Assembly (NCBI RefSeq): GCF_018129685.1
Contig: NZ_JAFCLG010000010.1
Span: forward strand, 124,001 to 188,000
DNA: 64,000 bases
Direction: 5' to 3'
Origin: Bradyrhizobium manausense
GTDB taxonomy: Bacteria > Pseudomonadota > Alphaproteobacteria > Rhizobiales > Xanthobacteraceae
Shown here piece after piece: positions 8,795 through 17,130 of this stretch. Position 1 is the first letter of the stretch, and every line of letters starts with the position of its first letter. The notes below the pieces were generated by a model, which did no database searches, was not told the DNA's origin, and was given only the letters and a program-made list of their open reading frames with translations. A program made the position numbers and the translations under genes.

Positions 8795-10753
8795 CTATGC
8801 GGGCCGAAATCCCGCTCGTTCCAGTGCAGCACGCGCCTCGTCTGAGCCGAGTGCGTGGAGGAACGCCTGCACCGCCGACCGCTGCTTGCGCGCCGTCACC
8901 AGCGCAAAATCATAGTGTTCTTCCGCGAACGGAATGAAACCAAGGCCGACCGCATGGGCGACCGGCGCAATGGTCATGCCCCAATCGGCGCGGTGCTGTG
9001 CAACGGCGGCGGCCACAGCATTGTGCGAGCGCGGCTGGTTCCAATAGCCCTCCGGACGCGCGCCGCCAAGCAACCGGTCGATCAGGATACGTGTGCCGGC
9101 CCCCTGGTTTCGGTTGACCATGATGCAGGCGGGATCAGCGAGCGCAGCCGCGACCGCCGCCTCGGCACCAAGCCCATCGAAACGTTTGTCGTCCTTGCGG
9201 AAGACAATACCCTGCATCCGCCGCCACCCCGGCACGAGCACGAGCCCCTCGACGAGATAAGGCGTGTTGTAGGTTTCGCTTCTGTCGTCGAACAGATGGA
9301 TCGGCGCGAGATCGCACTCGCCGCGCTTCGCCGCCGCAAGTCCGCCGAGGCTGCCGACGGCGATCGAGCGCACGGCGAGGCCCACATGCGCGAGCGGCGC
9401 GGTGACGAGATCGAGGCCGGTGCAATGGCTGCCGACAATAACGAGGTCAGGCACCCGCACATGCGGCGTGAAAAGCGTCACCTCCGCTTCGGTCCCTGCC
9501 GGCATCTGGTCCGCAAGTGCGTCGATGCGCAAAAAACCATCGGCCTGCGCGAAGGATGTGATCGCACCGGAACCCTTGCCGGAGGGATAGGCGATCAAGC
9601 CGTCCTTGCCCTCGACCAGCGAGACCATGACGAATTCGACGCGGCCGAGCTCGGAGGTGATGCGCACCGGCACGGTCGCGCTCACCCTGGCATCGGAGCG
9701 CGCTGGCAGTCCGGCCATTTTGCGCAGCACCGGCACGATCATGTCGTGGAAGGTGAACATCGCCGAGGTCGGAAAGCCTGGCAGGATCACCACCGGCTTG
9801 CCGTCGCACACCGCGAGACACAGCGGCTTGCCGGGCTTGAGCGCGACGCCGTGCGCGATGATACCGGGTTGGCCGAGCCGGCCGATGATGCGATGGGACA
9901 GGTCGCCAGCGCCTTTCGATGTGCCGCCTGACAGTACCAGCATGTCGGCATCTCTGAGCGCGCCGCGCATGGCGGCCTCGAGCCTGGCCTCATCATCAGG
10001 AACGGCGCCGAGGAAAACCGCCTCGCCGCCGTTCTCGTCGATCGCGGCTGCGACGATCGCACCGTTCGTATCGTAGATCGCCGCGGGCGCAAGCGCCTCG
10101 CCGGGCTGTACGAGTTCATCTCCGGTCGAAATCACGGCCACGCGCGGCTTGCGGGCAACTCTGACGTCGGCGACGCCACAAGCTGCCAGCATACCGATCT
10201 CGCGCGAGCCGATGATCGTTCCGGCGCGCAACAGCGCTTCGCCGCGCGCGATGTCGGAGCCGGCATAGGACACGAATTGCCCCGGAGACACCGCGCGGCG
10301 AATCTCGATCGCGTCGGAGCCGCTCGGCTGGGTATGCTCGACCATCACGACGGCGTCGGCGCCCCGCGGCAGCGGGCCTCCAGTCGCAATTGGGGTTGCG
10401 GTTCCCGTTGCGACGTGCAGCCTCGGAGAAATGCCGCAGTGAATGGTCTCGCCGTTCAGCACGAGATTCACGGGCGCGCCTTCTCCGGCGGCTGAAATAT
10501 CCGACGAGCGCACCGCAAAGCCGTCGACATTGGAACGGTCGAACGGCGGCACGTCGATCGGCGCGGTGATGTCTTCAGCGAGTGCTGCGCCAAGTGCATC
10601 GGCAAGCCTGCGCCGCTGGCTTGGGATTGCACGCGGGAACAGCGCCGCCTCGAAGCGAGCCAAGGCCTCCTCGCGCGAGAGGATCTTGAGAAATTGCTCC
10701 TGCTCGAGCCCGCGGTCCGGCGGCTTCGGGATCATCGTCATGCCGGAATCCAT
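8795..10753 (-). CDS. MoeA-family molybdopterin protein fused to a PBP-like domain
   Basis: The protein has 652 residues. Residues about 15-420 are MoeA-like: PPFDRSNVDGFAVRSSD, VISTGDELVQPGEAL, LSGGTSKGAGDLSH and PGFPTSAMFTFHD. The C-terminal 220 residues are a periplasmic-binding-protein-like domain (VIVGSHCTGLDL, VNRNQGAGTRILIDRLL, SHNAVAAAVAQHRADWGM) without a signal peptide, so it should be cytoplasmic. Such domains are proposed to bind molybdate, tungstate or a cofactor precursor. ATG 10753 has GGGA upstream and lies one base after the TGA of the upstream MoeA-like gene, which indicates coupling. In TSKGAG and PGFPTSA the motifs differ from classic MoeA (TGEED, NPVA), so catalysis may differ. 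Confidence 0.88.
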   Translation of the reverse strand: MDSGMTMIPKPPDRGLEQEQFLKILSREEALARFEAALFPRAIPSQRRRLADALGAALAEDITAPIDVPPFDRSNVDGFAVRSSDISAAGEGAPVNLVLNGETIHCGISPRLHVATGTATPIATGGPLPRGADAVVMVEHTQPSGSDAIEIRRAVSPGQFVSYAGSDIARGEALLRAGTIIGSREIGMLAACGVADVRVARKPRVAVISTGDELVQPGEALAPAAIYDTNGAIVAAAIDENGGEAVFLGAVPDDEARLEAAMRGALRDADMLVLSGGTSKGAGDLSHRIIGRLGQPGIIAHGVALKPGKPLCLAVCDGKPVVILPGFPTSAMFTFHDMIVPVLRKMAGLPARSDARVSATVPVRITSELGRVEFVMVSLVEGKDGLIAYPSGKGSGAITSFAQADGFLRIDALADQMPAGTEAEVTLFTPHVRVPDLVIVGSHCTGLDLVTAPLAHVGLAVRSIAVGSLGGLAAAKRGECDLAPIHLFDDRSETYNTPYLVEGLVLVPGWRRMQGIVFRKDDKRFDGLGAEAAVAAALADPACIMVNRNQGAGTRILIDRLLGGARPEGYWNQPRSHNAVAAAVAQHRADWGMTIAPVAHAVGLGFIPFAEEHYDFALVTARKQRSAVQAFLHALGSDEARAALERAGFRPA

Positions 10754-10754
10754 A

Positions 10755-11864
10755 TCATTCCCGCATGAGATAAGCATCGACCGGCTCGCCCGCCGCAAAT
10801 CCCTCGTCGCTGGCGGGAATGAGCAGCCATGCATCCGCGCGGGCGATGGCCTGGAGCGGCCATTCGCCCACGGCAAGCGGCATCCAGGTTTTATGGTCCT
10901 CAGCCAGCAGAGCGATCTCCGCAAGACCGACGCTCGATGCGACCTTGCGCGCGAGCGGAAATGTGGCCGTGCGACGGCACAGCCGCGCCGACAATTTGTC
11001 GATGAGAGGAACCACCAACGCAAGCCAGACCGCGAGCGCCGAACCGGGCGAGCCGGGCAAGGCGACAATGGGAACCCTTCCCAGCCGCCCGACGGCTGCA
11101 GTCCGACCAGGCTGAAGCGCAAGACCATGGGCGAGTTCCGCTCCGCATTGGGTCAGCGCCGCCACCGCAAAATCCGCGCGACCGACGCCGCTGCCGCCGA
11201 TCGTCAACAGGCTATCGCAGGCGGAAACGTCGAGCGTCTCCGCGATCGACGCCGCATCACGCGCGACCGCTTCATGCGCGCTCACATCCGCCCCTGCCGC
11301 ACATGCGAGGTCGGCAATCATCTGCATCGTCGCGGTTGAATTGCAGGGCACGTTCACGATACGCAAGCGCGGCCGCCTGACACTCAGCTTTTCGCAACCG
11401 GCAACGCGTGCGGCCAGGAGAGCTGCTGATCCGACAGGATATCCCTCGACGGAAGCGGGCGAGTTGTCCGCGACGTCGCTGCCGGCGCGCCCAACACCCT
11501 GTCCCGGAACGCCCTCCGCCAGCACCTGGGCGAGCGGACCCGACACCTCGACAGCATCGGCGTCGAGCACGCAATCGCACCTCGTCGGCATGAGGTCGCC
11601 GGCATCGACCCAGACCGGAAGCTCGGTCAGAGGCAGCGGCGAATAGGAGGACGCACCGACGAGATCGTTGGCGCTGAGCGCCCAGCCATCCACGACGGCA
11701 ATGTCGCGCGGCGGTTGGGCCGGCAGCAACGGCATTCCCGCCGAGATACAGCCAACCGCGTCCCGTAGCGGCAATTCGATCGGCGCGACCGGATCAACGT
11801 TCCGCAGCAGCGCGGCAAGCGCAGTGTCAAGCGGCGTCAGCGATGGCGGCAGGCGCTGGGTCAT
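10755..11864 (-). CDS. Divergent MoeA-like molybdopterin-binding protein
   Basis: This 369-residue protein has a MoeA-like layout but weaker motifs: PPRDIAVVDGWALSANDL at the N-terminal active region, TIGGSGVGRADFAVAAL in place of TGGVS, and LPGSPGSALAVWLAL in place of PGNPVA. The classic TGDE motif is replaced by VPCNSTATMQM. It is therefore a degenerate MoeA relative that may bind pterin without insertase activity. ATG 11864 (MTQRLPP) is the likeliest start; an in-frame ATG at 11954 is possible. It leads an operon with the MoeA-PBP fusion. Confidence 0.8.
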   Translation of the reverse strand: MTQRLPPSLTPLDTALAALLRNVDPVAPIELPLRDAVGCISAGMPLLPAQPPRDIAVVDGWALSANDLVGASSYSPLPLTELPVWVDAGDLMPTRCDCVLDADAVEVSGPLAQVLAEGVPGQGVGRAGSDVADNSPASVEGYPVGSAALLAARVAGCEKLSVRRPRLRIVNVPCNSTATMQMIADLACAAGADVSAHEAVARDAASIAETLDVSACDSLLTIGGSGVGRADFAVAALTQCGAELAHGLALQPGRTAAVGRLGRVPIVALPGSPGSALAVWLALVVPLIDKLSARLCRRTATFPLARKVASSVGLAEIALLAEDHKTWMPLAVGEWPLQAIARADAWLLIPASDEGFAAGEPVDAYLMRE

Positions 11865-12170
11865 GCCACATGATGGACCATGCAGCGTGCGGTTTGGCAA
11901 CCGCTCGTGACCGCGCAAGGACCGGTCCGCCGGGAAAGTTCGGCAATGCATCAAGCGGCACGTTGATTGCGTTCTCGCGTACCAAGGCGGGTCGCAAGGC
12001 TCGCACCATCAGCGCGACGCAGAATCCTCAACCAAAGTCGAAACACGCGTCAGGATGTGTTGCAAAGCGACGAGATCATCAGGCATGGTCCGCGCGGAAG
12101 AAAATCGAAGTGCAGAATTCCACCTGCGTTGAACGTCAAAAAGAAGCAAGAATTTGCATAGGAATGCAGG
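11865..12170. promoter_or_regulatory. Divergent promoter region between MoeA-like gene and HTH-PBP regulator
   Basis: This 306-bp gap separates two divergent genes that both relate to molybdopterin or PBP-like sensing, so it probably holds both promoters and the regulator's binding sites. AT-rich sequence lies at about 12129-12165, just before the regulator, with TTGAAC as a possible -35. I see no clear palindrome or RNA. Confidence 0.4.
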
Positions 12171-13064
12171 ATGGAATTCCTGACGACCAGTGAAGCCGCG
12201 GACTATCTCCGTCTCGGCGAACGCAAGCTCTACGAACTCGTCACCAACGGCGCGATCCCGTGCACCAAGGTGACCGGCAAATGGCTCTTCCCGCGGCACG
12301 AACTCGATCTCTGGGTGCTCTCGGGCATGGCGCGTCCGGCCGGCATGCGGACGGCGGAGCCGCCGCCGGTCGTCGGCGGCAGCCAGGATGAGCTGCTGGA
12401 TTGGAGCCTGCGCGAGTCCGGTTCAAGCCTTGGCTTCATGACCGAAGGCAGTGCACGCGGGCTCGAGCGGCTGCAGCGCGACGAGGTCATGGCGGTTGCC
12501 GTGCACTTCCACAGCCTCGATGCCGAGGGCAATCTCGCCGCCGATGCCAGTGCGACGGCGCTGCGCGACGCGCCGGACCTGCATGATGCGCTGCTGGTGG
12601 CCTTCGTACGCCGCGAGCAGGGCCTGGTGCTGCCGTCGGGCAATCCGATGCGGCTGAGCGGGCTTGCCGACGTGCTGGCGCTCGGCGCCAAGGTCGCGAT
12701 GCGACAACAGGGCACGGGCGCGCAGATGCTGCTCGATACGCTGCTGGCGCGCGCGGGCGCCTCGGCGCGTGATCTGCGGCGGGTCGAGACGCCTGCTCTC
12801 ACCGGCCCTGATCTTGCCGAAGTGGTCCGCGCCGGCCAAGCCGATTGCGGTGTCGCGACGCGCGCCGCGGCGCGGTCCGCGGGGCTCGATTTTGTACCGC
12901 TGGTCTGGGAGAATTTCGACCTCGCGATGCGGCAGCGCAGCTATTTCCGCCCGGCCATGCAGGCCCTGATCCGGTTCCTCAGCGAACGTCGGCTACGCCA
13001 GCGCGCCGAGGAGCTCACCGGCTATGACCCCTCGCCTGCCGGGCAGATCCGCTTCGCGGCCTGA
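12171..13064 (+). CDS. HTH regulator with PBP-like sensor domain (molybdate/cofactor-related)
   Basis: Residues 1-50 are an excisionase/MerR-type winged helix (MEFLTTSEAADYLRLGERKLYELV...GKWLFPRHELDLWV). Residues about 75-290 are a PBP-like domain: VRREQGLVLPSGNPMRLSG, MRQQGTGAQMLLDTLL, VRAGQADCGVATRAAA. The second half resembles the tail of the MoeA-PBP fusion, with QGTGAQMLLDTLL against QGAGTRILIDRLL. The protein has no signal peptide and should be a cytoplasmic one-component regulator. It faces the MoeA-like operon across 306 bp, so autogenous and divergent control in response to molybdate, tungstate or cofactor is a reasonable inference. Confidence 0.85.
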   Translation: MEFLTTSEAADYLRLGERKLYELVTNGAIPCTKVTGKWLFPRHELDLWVLSGMARPAGMRTAEPPPVVGGSQDELLDWSLRESGSSLGFMTEGSARGLERLQRDEVMAVAVHFHSLDAEGNLAADASATALRDAPDLHDALLVAFVRREQGLVLPSGNPMRLSGLADVLALGAKVAMRQQGTGAQMLLDTLLARAGASARDLRRVETPALTGPDLAEVVRAGQADCGVATRAAARSAGLDFVPLVWENFDLAMRQRSYFRPAMQALIRFLSERRLRQRAEELTGYDPSPAGQIRFAA

Positions 13065-13168
13065 GATTGACGCCCACCCCCAAATAGTTGCAAAAGAAAC
13101 CAATTCAGCCGGGCCGTACCCGGGACAGGCAATTGTCGGCCAACGCGCCGGATCAGGGGAGGACAAGC

Positions 13169-14383
13169 GTGAATCCAATGACATTTGGACTGCCGGTCGC
13201 GGCCGCCTTGGCGGCGGCGCTGCTGTCGGGCACAGCTTCGGCGCAGGTGTCCGACGACATCGTCAAGATCGGCGTGCTCACCGACATGAACGGCCCGGCC
13301 TCCGCGCCGACCGGCCAGGGCTCGGTGACGGCGGCGCAGATGGCGATCGACGATTTCGGCGGCACCGTGCTCGGCAAGCCGATCAGCATCGTGGTCGGCG
13401 ATCACCAGCTCAAGGCCGACATCGGCGCCTCGCTGGCGCGGCGCTGGTACGACGTCGAGCAGGTCGACCTGATCGTCGACGTACCGGTCTCGGCGGTGGG
13501 CCTCGCGGTGCAGAACATCGCCAACGAGAAGAAGCGGCTGTTCATCACCCACTCCACGGGGACCGCCGACTTCCACGGCAAGTTCTGCTCGCCCTATGCG
13601 ATGCAGTGGGTGTTCGACACCCGCGCCCTCGCGGTCGGCACCGCGGACGCCGTGGTCAAGCGCGGCGGCGACAGCTGGTTCTTCATCACCGACGACTACG
13701 CCTTCGGCCACTCGCTCGAACGCGACGCTTCCAGCATCATCACCGCCAATGGCGGCAAGGTGCTGGGCTCGGTGAAGCCGCCGCTGGCAACGCCCGACCT
13801 CTCCTCCTTCGTGCTGCAGGCGCAGGCCTCCAAGGCCAAGATCATCGGCATCGCTGCCGGCCCCCCCAACAACATGAACGAGATCAAGACCGGCTCGGAG
13901 TTCGGCGTGTTCAAGGGCGGCCAGCAGATGGCGGCGCTGCTCGCGCTGATCACCGACATCCACGGCCTCGGCCTGCAGGCGGCGCAGGGCCTGCTGCTGA
14001 CGACCTCGTTCTATTGGGACATGGACGACAAGACGCGCGAATGGTCGAAGCGCTATTTCGCCAAGATGAACAAGATGCCGTCGATGTGGCAGGCCGGCGT
14101 CTATTCATCAGTGATCCACTATCTCAACGCCATCAAGGACGCCGGCACCGACGATCCGCTCAAGGTCGCCGCCGCGATGCGCGCAAAACCGGTCGAGGAT
14201 TTCTTCGCCCGCAACGGCAGGCTTCGCGATGACAATCTGATGGTGCACGACCTCTGGCTGGTGCAGGTGAAGACGCCGGAGGAAAGCAAATATCCGTGGG
14301 ACTATTACAAGATCCTCACCACGATTTCCGGCGACAAGGCGTTCGGGCCGCCGGACCCGGCATGCGCGATGGTGAAGAAGTGA
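13169..14383 (+). CDS. ABC transporter substrate-binding protein (branched-chain amino acid/amide type)
   Basis: This 404-residue periplasmic protein starts at GTG 13169, behind AGGGGAGGACAA, and has a Sec signal peptide ending near ASA-QVSDD. Features of the Leu/Ile/Val-type Peripla_BP_6 family are DIVKIGVLTDMNGPAS at the mature N-terminus, AAQMAIDDFGGTVLGKPI and WFFITDDYAFGHSLERD. These proteins deliver amino acids, amides or aromatic acids to ABC importers. No permease or ATPase is adjacent, so the ligand and partner are unknown. Confidence 0.87.
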   Translation: MNPMTFGLPVAAALAAALLSGTASAQVSDDIVKIGVLTDMNGPASAPTGQGSVTAAQMAIDDFGGTVLGKPISIVVGDHQLKADIGASLARRWYDVEQVDLIVDVPVSAVGLAVQNIANEKKRLFITHSTGTADFHGKFCSPYAMQWVFDTRALAVGTADAVVKRGGDSWFFITDDYAFGHSLERDASSIITANGGKVLGSVKPPLATPDLSSFVLQAQASKAKIIGIAAGPPNNMNEIKTGSEFGVFKGGQQMAALLALITDIHGLGLQAAQGLLLTTSFYWDMDDKTREWSKRYFAKMNKMPSMWQAGVYSSVIHYLNAIKDAGTDDPLKVAAAMRAKPVEDFFARNGRLRDDNLMVHDLWLVQVKTPEESKYPWDYYKILTTISGDKAFGPPDPACAMVKK

Positions 14384-14388
14384 AAGAG

Positions 14389-14455
14389 GCGAATGGCGAA
14401 TAGGGAGTAGCGAATGAAGAAGAGCTTCATTCGCTGTTCACCACTCGCCATTCGC
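14389..14455. terminator. Bidirectional hairpin between convergent genes
   Basis: AGCGAATGAAG (14409-14419) and CTTCATTCGCT (14425-14435) form a perfect 11-bp stem with a 5-base loop. Outside it, GCGAATGGCGA (14389-14399) pairs perfectly with TCGCCATTCGC (14445-14455). The element fills the gap between two convergent solute-binding-protein genes and its right end touches the stop codon of the TAXI gene. It probably ends transcription both ways and also looks like a mobile intergenic palindrome. Confidence 0.7.
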
Positions 14456-15423
14456 TACTTCACTACACCGACCTCGCGAAAATATTTCATCACGCCCGGA
14501 TGGATCAGCTCCGGCCTCGGCGCGGCGGCGACGGTGTTCGCCGCATTGGTCTCGCAGGCCTGGGCGAGCTTCTTGCAGAACGTCGCCTCGACATTATGCA
14601 GCGTCTTTGCCAGACGATAGGCGACATCGTCGGGCAGATCCTCGCGCGTCAGCACGAAGCTCCAGGAGCCGAGCGAGGCGATCGGCTCGCGCTGGTTCGG
14701 GTAGCTGCCTGATGGCACGGTCAGCGGCTTCAGGAATGGATGCCTGGCGCGGATGCGCGTGATCTCTTCAGCGCTCGGCGCGATGAAGCGCGCGCCTGCG
14801 GCGCTCGAGGCCACCGCGGCAAAGCCGGGCCAGCCGATGCCGGCGCCCCAGAGCGCTGCGACGCGGCCGTCCTCGACCATTGCGGGGCCGTCGCCGGCGC
14901 GGTCGAGATAGATGGCCTTGAAGTCCTCGTCCTGCCTCAACCCGAGACCGTCGAGCACGTAGCGCGCCAGGATCGGCAGGCCCGAGCCCTTGGCGCCGAA
15001 CGCGACCGGCTGGCCGACCAGATCGGCAATCGTCTTGTAGGGGCTGTCCGCCCGCACGACGAACATGCCAGGATTCGAATAGATCGCCGTCAAGATCTTC
15101 AACCGCACCGGTGCGCGCCCGATGCCGGCAAAGGCCTCATAGGCCGGCTCGCCCGCGACAAGAGCGAGATCGAGTTCGCCCTTCTCCAAGAGCGGAATGT
15201 TTTCGTTGCTGCCCCTGGTGTTGCGCGGGGCGATGCTGAGCGAGGGATCCGCGGCGTTCATCACCTCCGCGAAGGCGTTGCCATAGAGCGGGAAGCCGCC
15301 GCCGGGCGTCGCCGTGCCCAGGCTGATCGTCACGGTGGAAATGGCCTTGCCTCCGGTTTGAGCAGCAGCGGAGCCGGGCAGCAGCGCCGCGCCGAGAAGG
15401 ATGGGAACTGCGAATTTCATCAT
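14455..15423 (-). CDS. TAXI-family TRAP transporter solute-binding protein
   Basis: This 322-residue periplasmic protein has a signal peptide (MMKFAVPILLGAALLPGSAAA). TAXI-type motifs follow: ISLGTATPGGGFPLYGNAFAEVM, RGSNENIPLLEKGELDLALVAGEPAYEAF, and PYKTIADLVGQPVAFGAKGSG. TAXI proteins feed TRAP carriers with substrates such as glutamate or other organic acids. No TRAP membrane subunit lies nearby. The start at 15423 (MMK) was chosen because it gives a complete signal peptide. Confidence 0.87.
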   Translation of the reverse strand: MMKFAVPILLGAALLPGSAAAQTGGKAISTVTISLGTATPGGGFPLYGNAFAEVMNAADPSLSIAPRNTRGSNENIPLLEKGELDLALVAGEPAYEAFAGIGRAPVRLKILTAIYSNPGMFVVRADSPYKTIADLVGQPVAFGAKGSGLPILARYVLDGLGLRQDEDFKAIYLDRAGDGPAMVEDGRVAALWGAGIGWPGFAAVASSAAGARFIAPSAEEITRIRARHPFLKPLTVPSGSYPNQREPIASLGSWSFVLTREDLPDDVAYRLAKTLHNVEATFCKKLAQACETNAANTVAAAPRPELIHPGVMKYFREVGVVK

Positions 15424-15524
15424 CGGTCCGGCTGCGCCTGCGTCAACATCGACGAGAGGCGATGTAGGCAGCGGGCGGTTTTTGTGAAAGCATGCCGCCC
15501 AACAATAAAGCAATGGGAGGCGAC

Positions 15525-16499
15525 ATGTTGCGAATCTTGCGGGGCGCTGGTTTCGGGCTGATGTTTCTTCTCGCGCTCGTCGCCGCGTCCCCTCCCGCCT
15601 CCGCCGGCTACCCTGATCGTCCCGTGCATTGGCTGATCGGCTTTGCCGCCGGCGGCCCGGTCGACATCGTCGCGCGGATCATGGCGCAGGCGCTGTCGGA
15701 CCGGCTCGGCCAGCAATTCATCGTCGAGAACCGCGCCGGCTCCGGTGGCAACATCGCGGCGGCCGCCGCGATCAATGCGCCGGCCGACGGCTACACGCTG
15801 CTGTTCGTCGCGCCCAACAACGCGATCTCGACCTCGCTCTACAAGAAGCTGCCGTTCGACTTCCTGCGCGACACCGTGCCGGTGGCGAGCATCATGCAGC
15901 TCACCAACATGCTGGTCGTCTCCAACGCGATGCCGGTGAAGACGGTGCAGGAGTTCATCGACTATTGCAAAGCCAACCCCGGCAAGATCTCGTTCGCTTC
16001 GTCCGGCAACGGCACCTCGGTGCACATGTCGGCGGAGCTGTTCAAGGCGATGACCAAGTGCGACATGGTGCACGTGCCCTATCGCGGATCGGCGCTCGCC
16101 TTCCCCGACATCATCTCCAACAAGGTGCAGCTGATCTTCGACAATCTGCCCTCCGCGCTCGAGCAGTCGCGCGGCGGCAATGTCCGCGCGCTCGGCGTGA
16201 CCTCGCCGCAGCGCTGGCCGGCCGTGCCCGACGTGCCGGCGATCGCCGAGACCGTGCCGGGTTTCGAATCGGTCGGCTTCTACGGCATCTCCGCGCCGAA
16301 GGGCACGCCGGGCGAGATCGTCGAGCTCCTCAACAAGACGGTCAACGAGGCGCTGGCCGACCCGAAGGTCCTCGCGCGGCTGAGCGAGAACGGCGGCATC
16401 CCCAAGCCGATGACGCCGGCCGAGTTCGGCAAGCTCGTCACTGATGAGACGGAGAAGTGGAAGAAGGTCGTGGAGTTCGCCGGCGTCTCGGTGGACTGA
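15525..16499 (+). CDS. Bug-family tripartite tricarboxylate transporter substrate-binding protein
   Basis: This 324-residue protein follows GGGAGGCGAC and has a signal peptide cleaved near ASA-GYPDRPV. Bug (TctC) family motifs are YPDRPVHWLIGFAAGGPVDIVAR, GQQFIVENRAGSGGNIAAAA, YTLLFVAPNNAIS, HVPYRGSA and GFYGISAPKGTPGEIVELLN. Bug proteins bind carboxylates, amino acids or aromatic acids, often with no dedicated TctAB partner beside them, as here. Its start is divergent from the TAXI gene, with about 100 bp between them. Confidence 0.9.
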   Translation: MLRILRGAGFGLMFLLALVAASPPASAGYPDRPVHWLIGFAAGGPVDIVARIMAQALSDRLGQQFIVENRAGSGGNIAAAAAINAPADGYTLLFVAPNNAISTSLYKKLPFDFLRDTVPVASIMQLTNMLVVSNAMPVKTVQEFIDYCKANPGKISFASSGNGTSVHMSAELFKAMTKCDMVHVPYRGSALAFPDIISNKVQLIFDNLPSALEQSRGGNVRALGVTSPQRWPAVPDVPAIAETVPGFESVGFYGISAPKGTPGEIVELLNKTVNEALADPKVLARLSENGGIPKPMTPAEFGKLVTDETEKWKKVVEFAGVSVD

Positions 16500-16812
16500 G
16501 CGGGCGACGGAGGGGCGCTTCGCGGGTCCCATCTCGTCAGGACGGGAAAAACAACCCCATGCACAGTAGAAAAGTCAGGCGATTTCAGCAAGTTACGACA
16601 ACGAAACCGAACATCACCCAAAAAACGTTTGATCCGTCGGGCAAAACAGGCGTATAAGGGCATCATCGTAGAATTCGGTTATTCGGAATACCTCCCGGGC
16701 CACGACGCCGGCAGTTCGATCGCGGCGTCCCGGCATTGCACCCCCGCCTCCATCCCTGTAAACGAACCGCGCACCGTTGCCGGCCGCGCCTTCCCGCGGC
16801 CGCCCTGCGGCG
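16500..16812. other. Gap upstream of tRNA-Ile; promoter region only
   Basis: No coding frame is convincing. The stretch 16560-16680 is AT-richer than its surroundings and contains TATAAG at about 16653, a possible -10 for the tRNA transcript, though it is about 155 bases upstream of the tRNA. Confidence 0.4.
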
Positions 16813-16888
16813 GGGCCTGTAGCTCAATGGTTAGAGCCGGCCGCTCATAACGGTCTGGTTGCAGGTTCGAGTCCTGCCGGGCCCACCA
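16813..16888 (+). tRNA. tRNA-Ile(CAU), with lysidine-modified anticodon expected
   Basis: The 76 bases fold as a complete cloverleaf with encoded CCA: acceptor GGGCCTG/CGGGCCC, D-stem GCTC/GAGC, anticodon stem GGCCG/CGGTC with loop CTCATAA, and T-stem GCAGG/CCTGC. The anticodon is CAU. The short D-loop (AATGGTTA) and the TGGTT variable loop match E. coli ileX rather than elongator or initiator tRNA-Met, so this should be the minor isoleucine tRNA whose C34 becomes lysidine to read AUA. Confidence 0.93.
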
Positions 16889-17077
16889 CGCTTCGCCCTG
16901 CGGGCTACGCGTGGCGCAGCCACGCGGAGAGCGAAGGGCGAAGCGTGGTGTCCGGCGTAGCTGGAGCGAAGCGAAAGCGAAGACGGACTGGTCGCCCTGC
17001 GGGCTACGCGTGGCGCAGCCACGCGGAGACCGAAGCGCGAAGCGTGGTGTCCGGCGAAGCTGAAAGCGAAGACGGAC
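16886..17077. repeat. Tandem palindromic repeat starting in the tRNA CCA
   Basis: Two copies of one unit lie head to tail: 16894-16988 (95 bp) and 16993-17077 (85 bp; a 10-bp segment is absent). Each starts with the same 36 bases, including the hairpin GCGTGGC-GCA-GCCACGC, and ends in GAAGACGGAC. Outside this, CCACGCTTCGCCCT (16886-16899) pairs perfectly with AGGGCGAAGCGTGG (16935-16948); the left arm includes the CCA of the tRNA. The structure may end the tRNA transcript and belongs to a palindromic repeat class common beside tRNAs in related genomes. Confidence 0.8.
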
Positions 17078-17130
17078 GAAAGCCTGTTCGTGCTTGCAAC
17101 TCCAAAGACCTCTTCGATAAATTTGAAACC

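Noticed and set aside
16813..16888. tRNA-Met reading of the CAU anticodon
   Set aside because: D-loop and variable loop match the tRNA-Ile2 type (ileX). Initiator features are absent.
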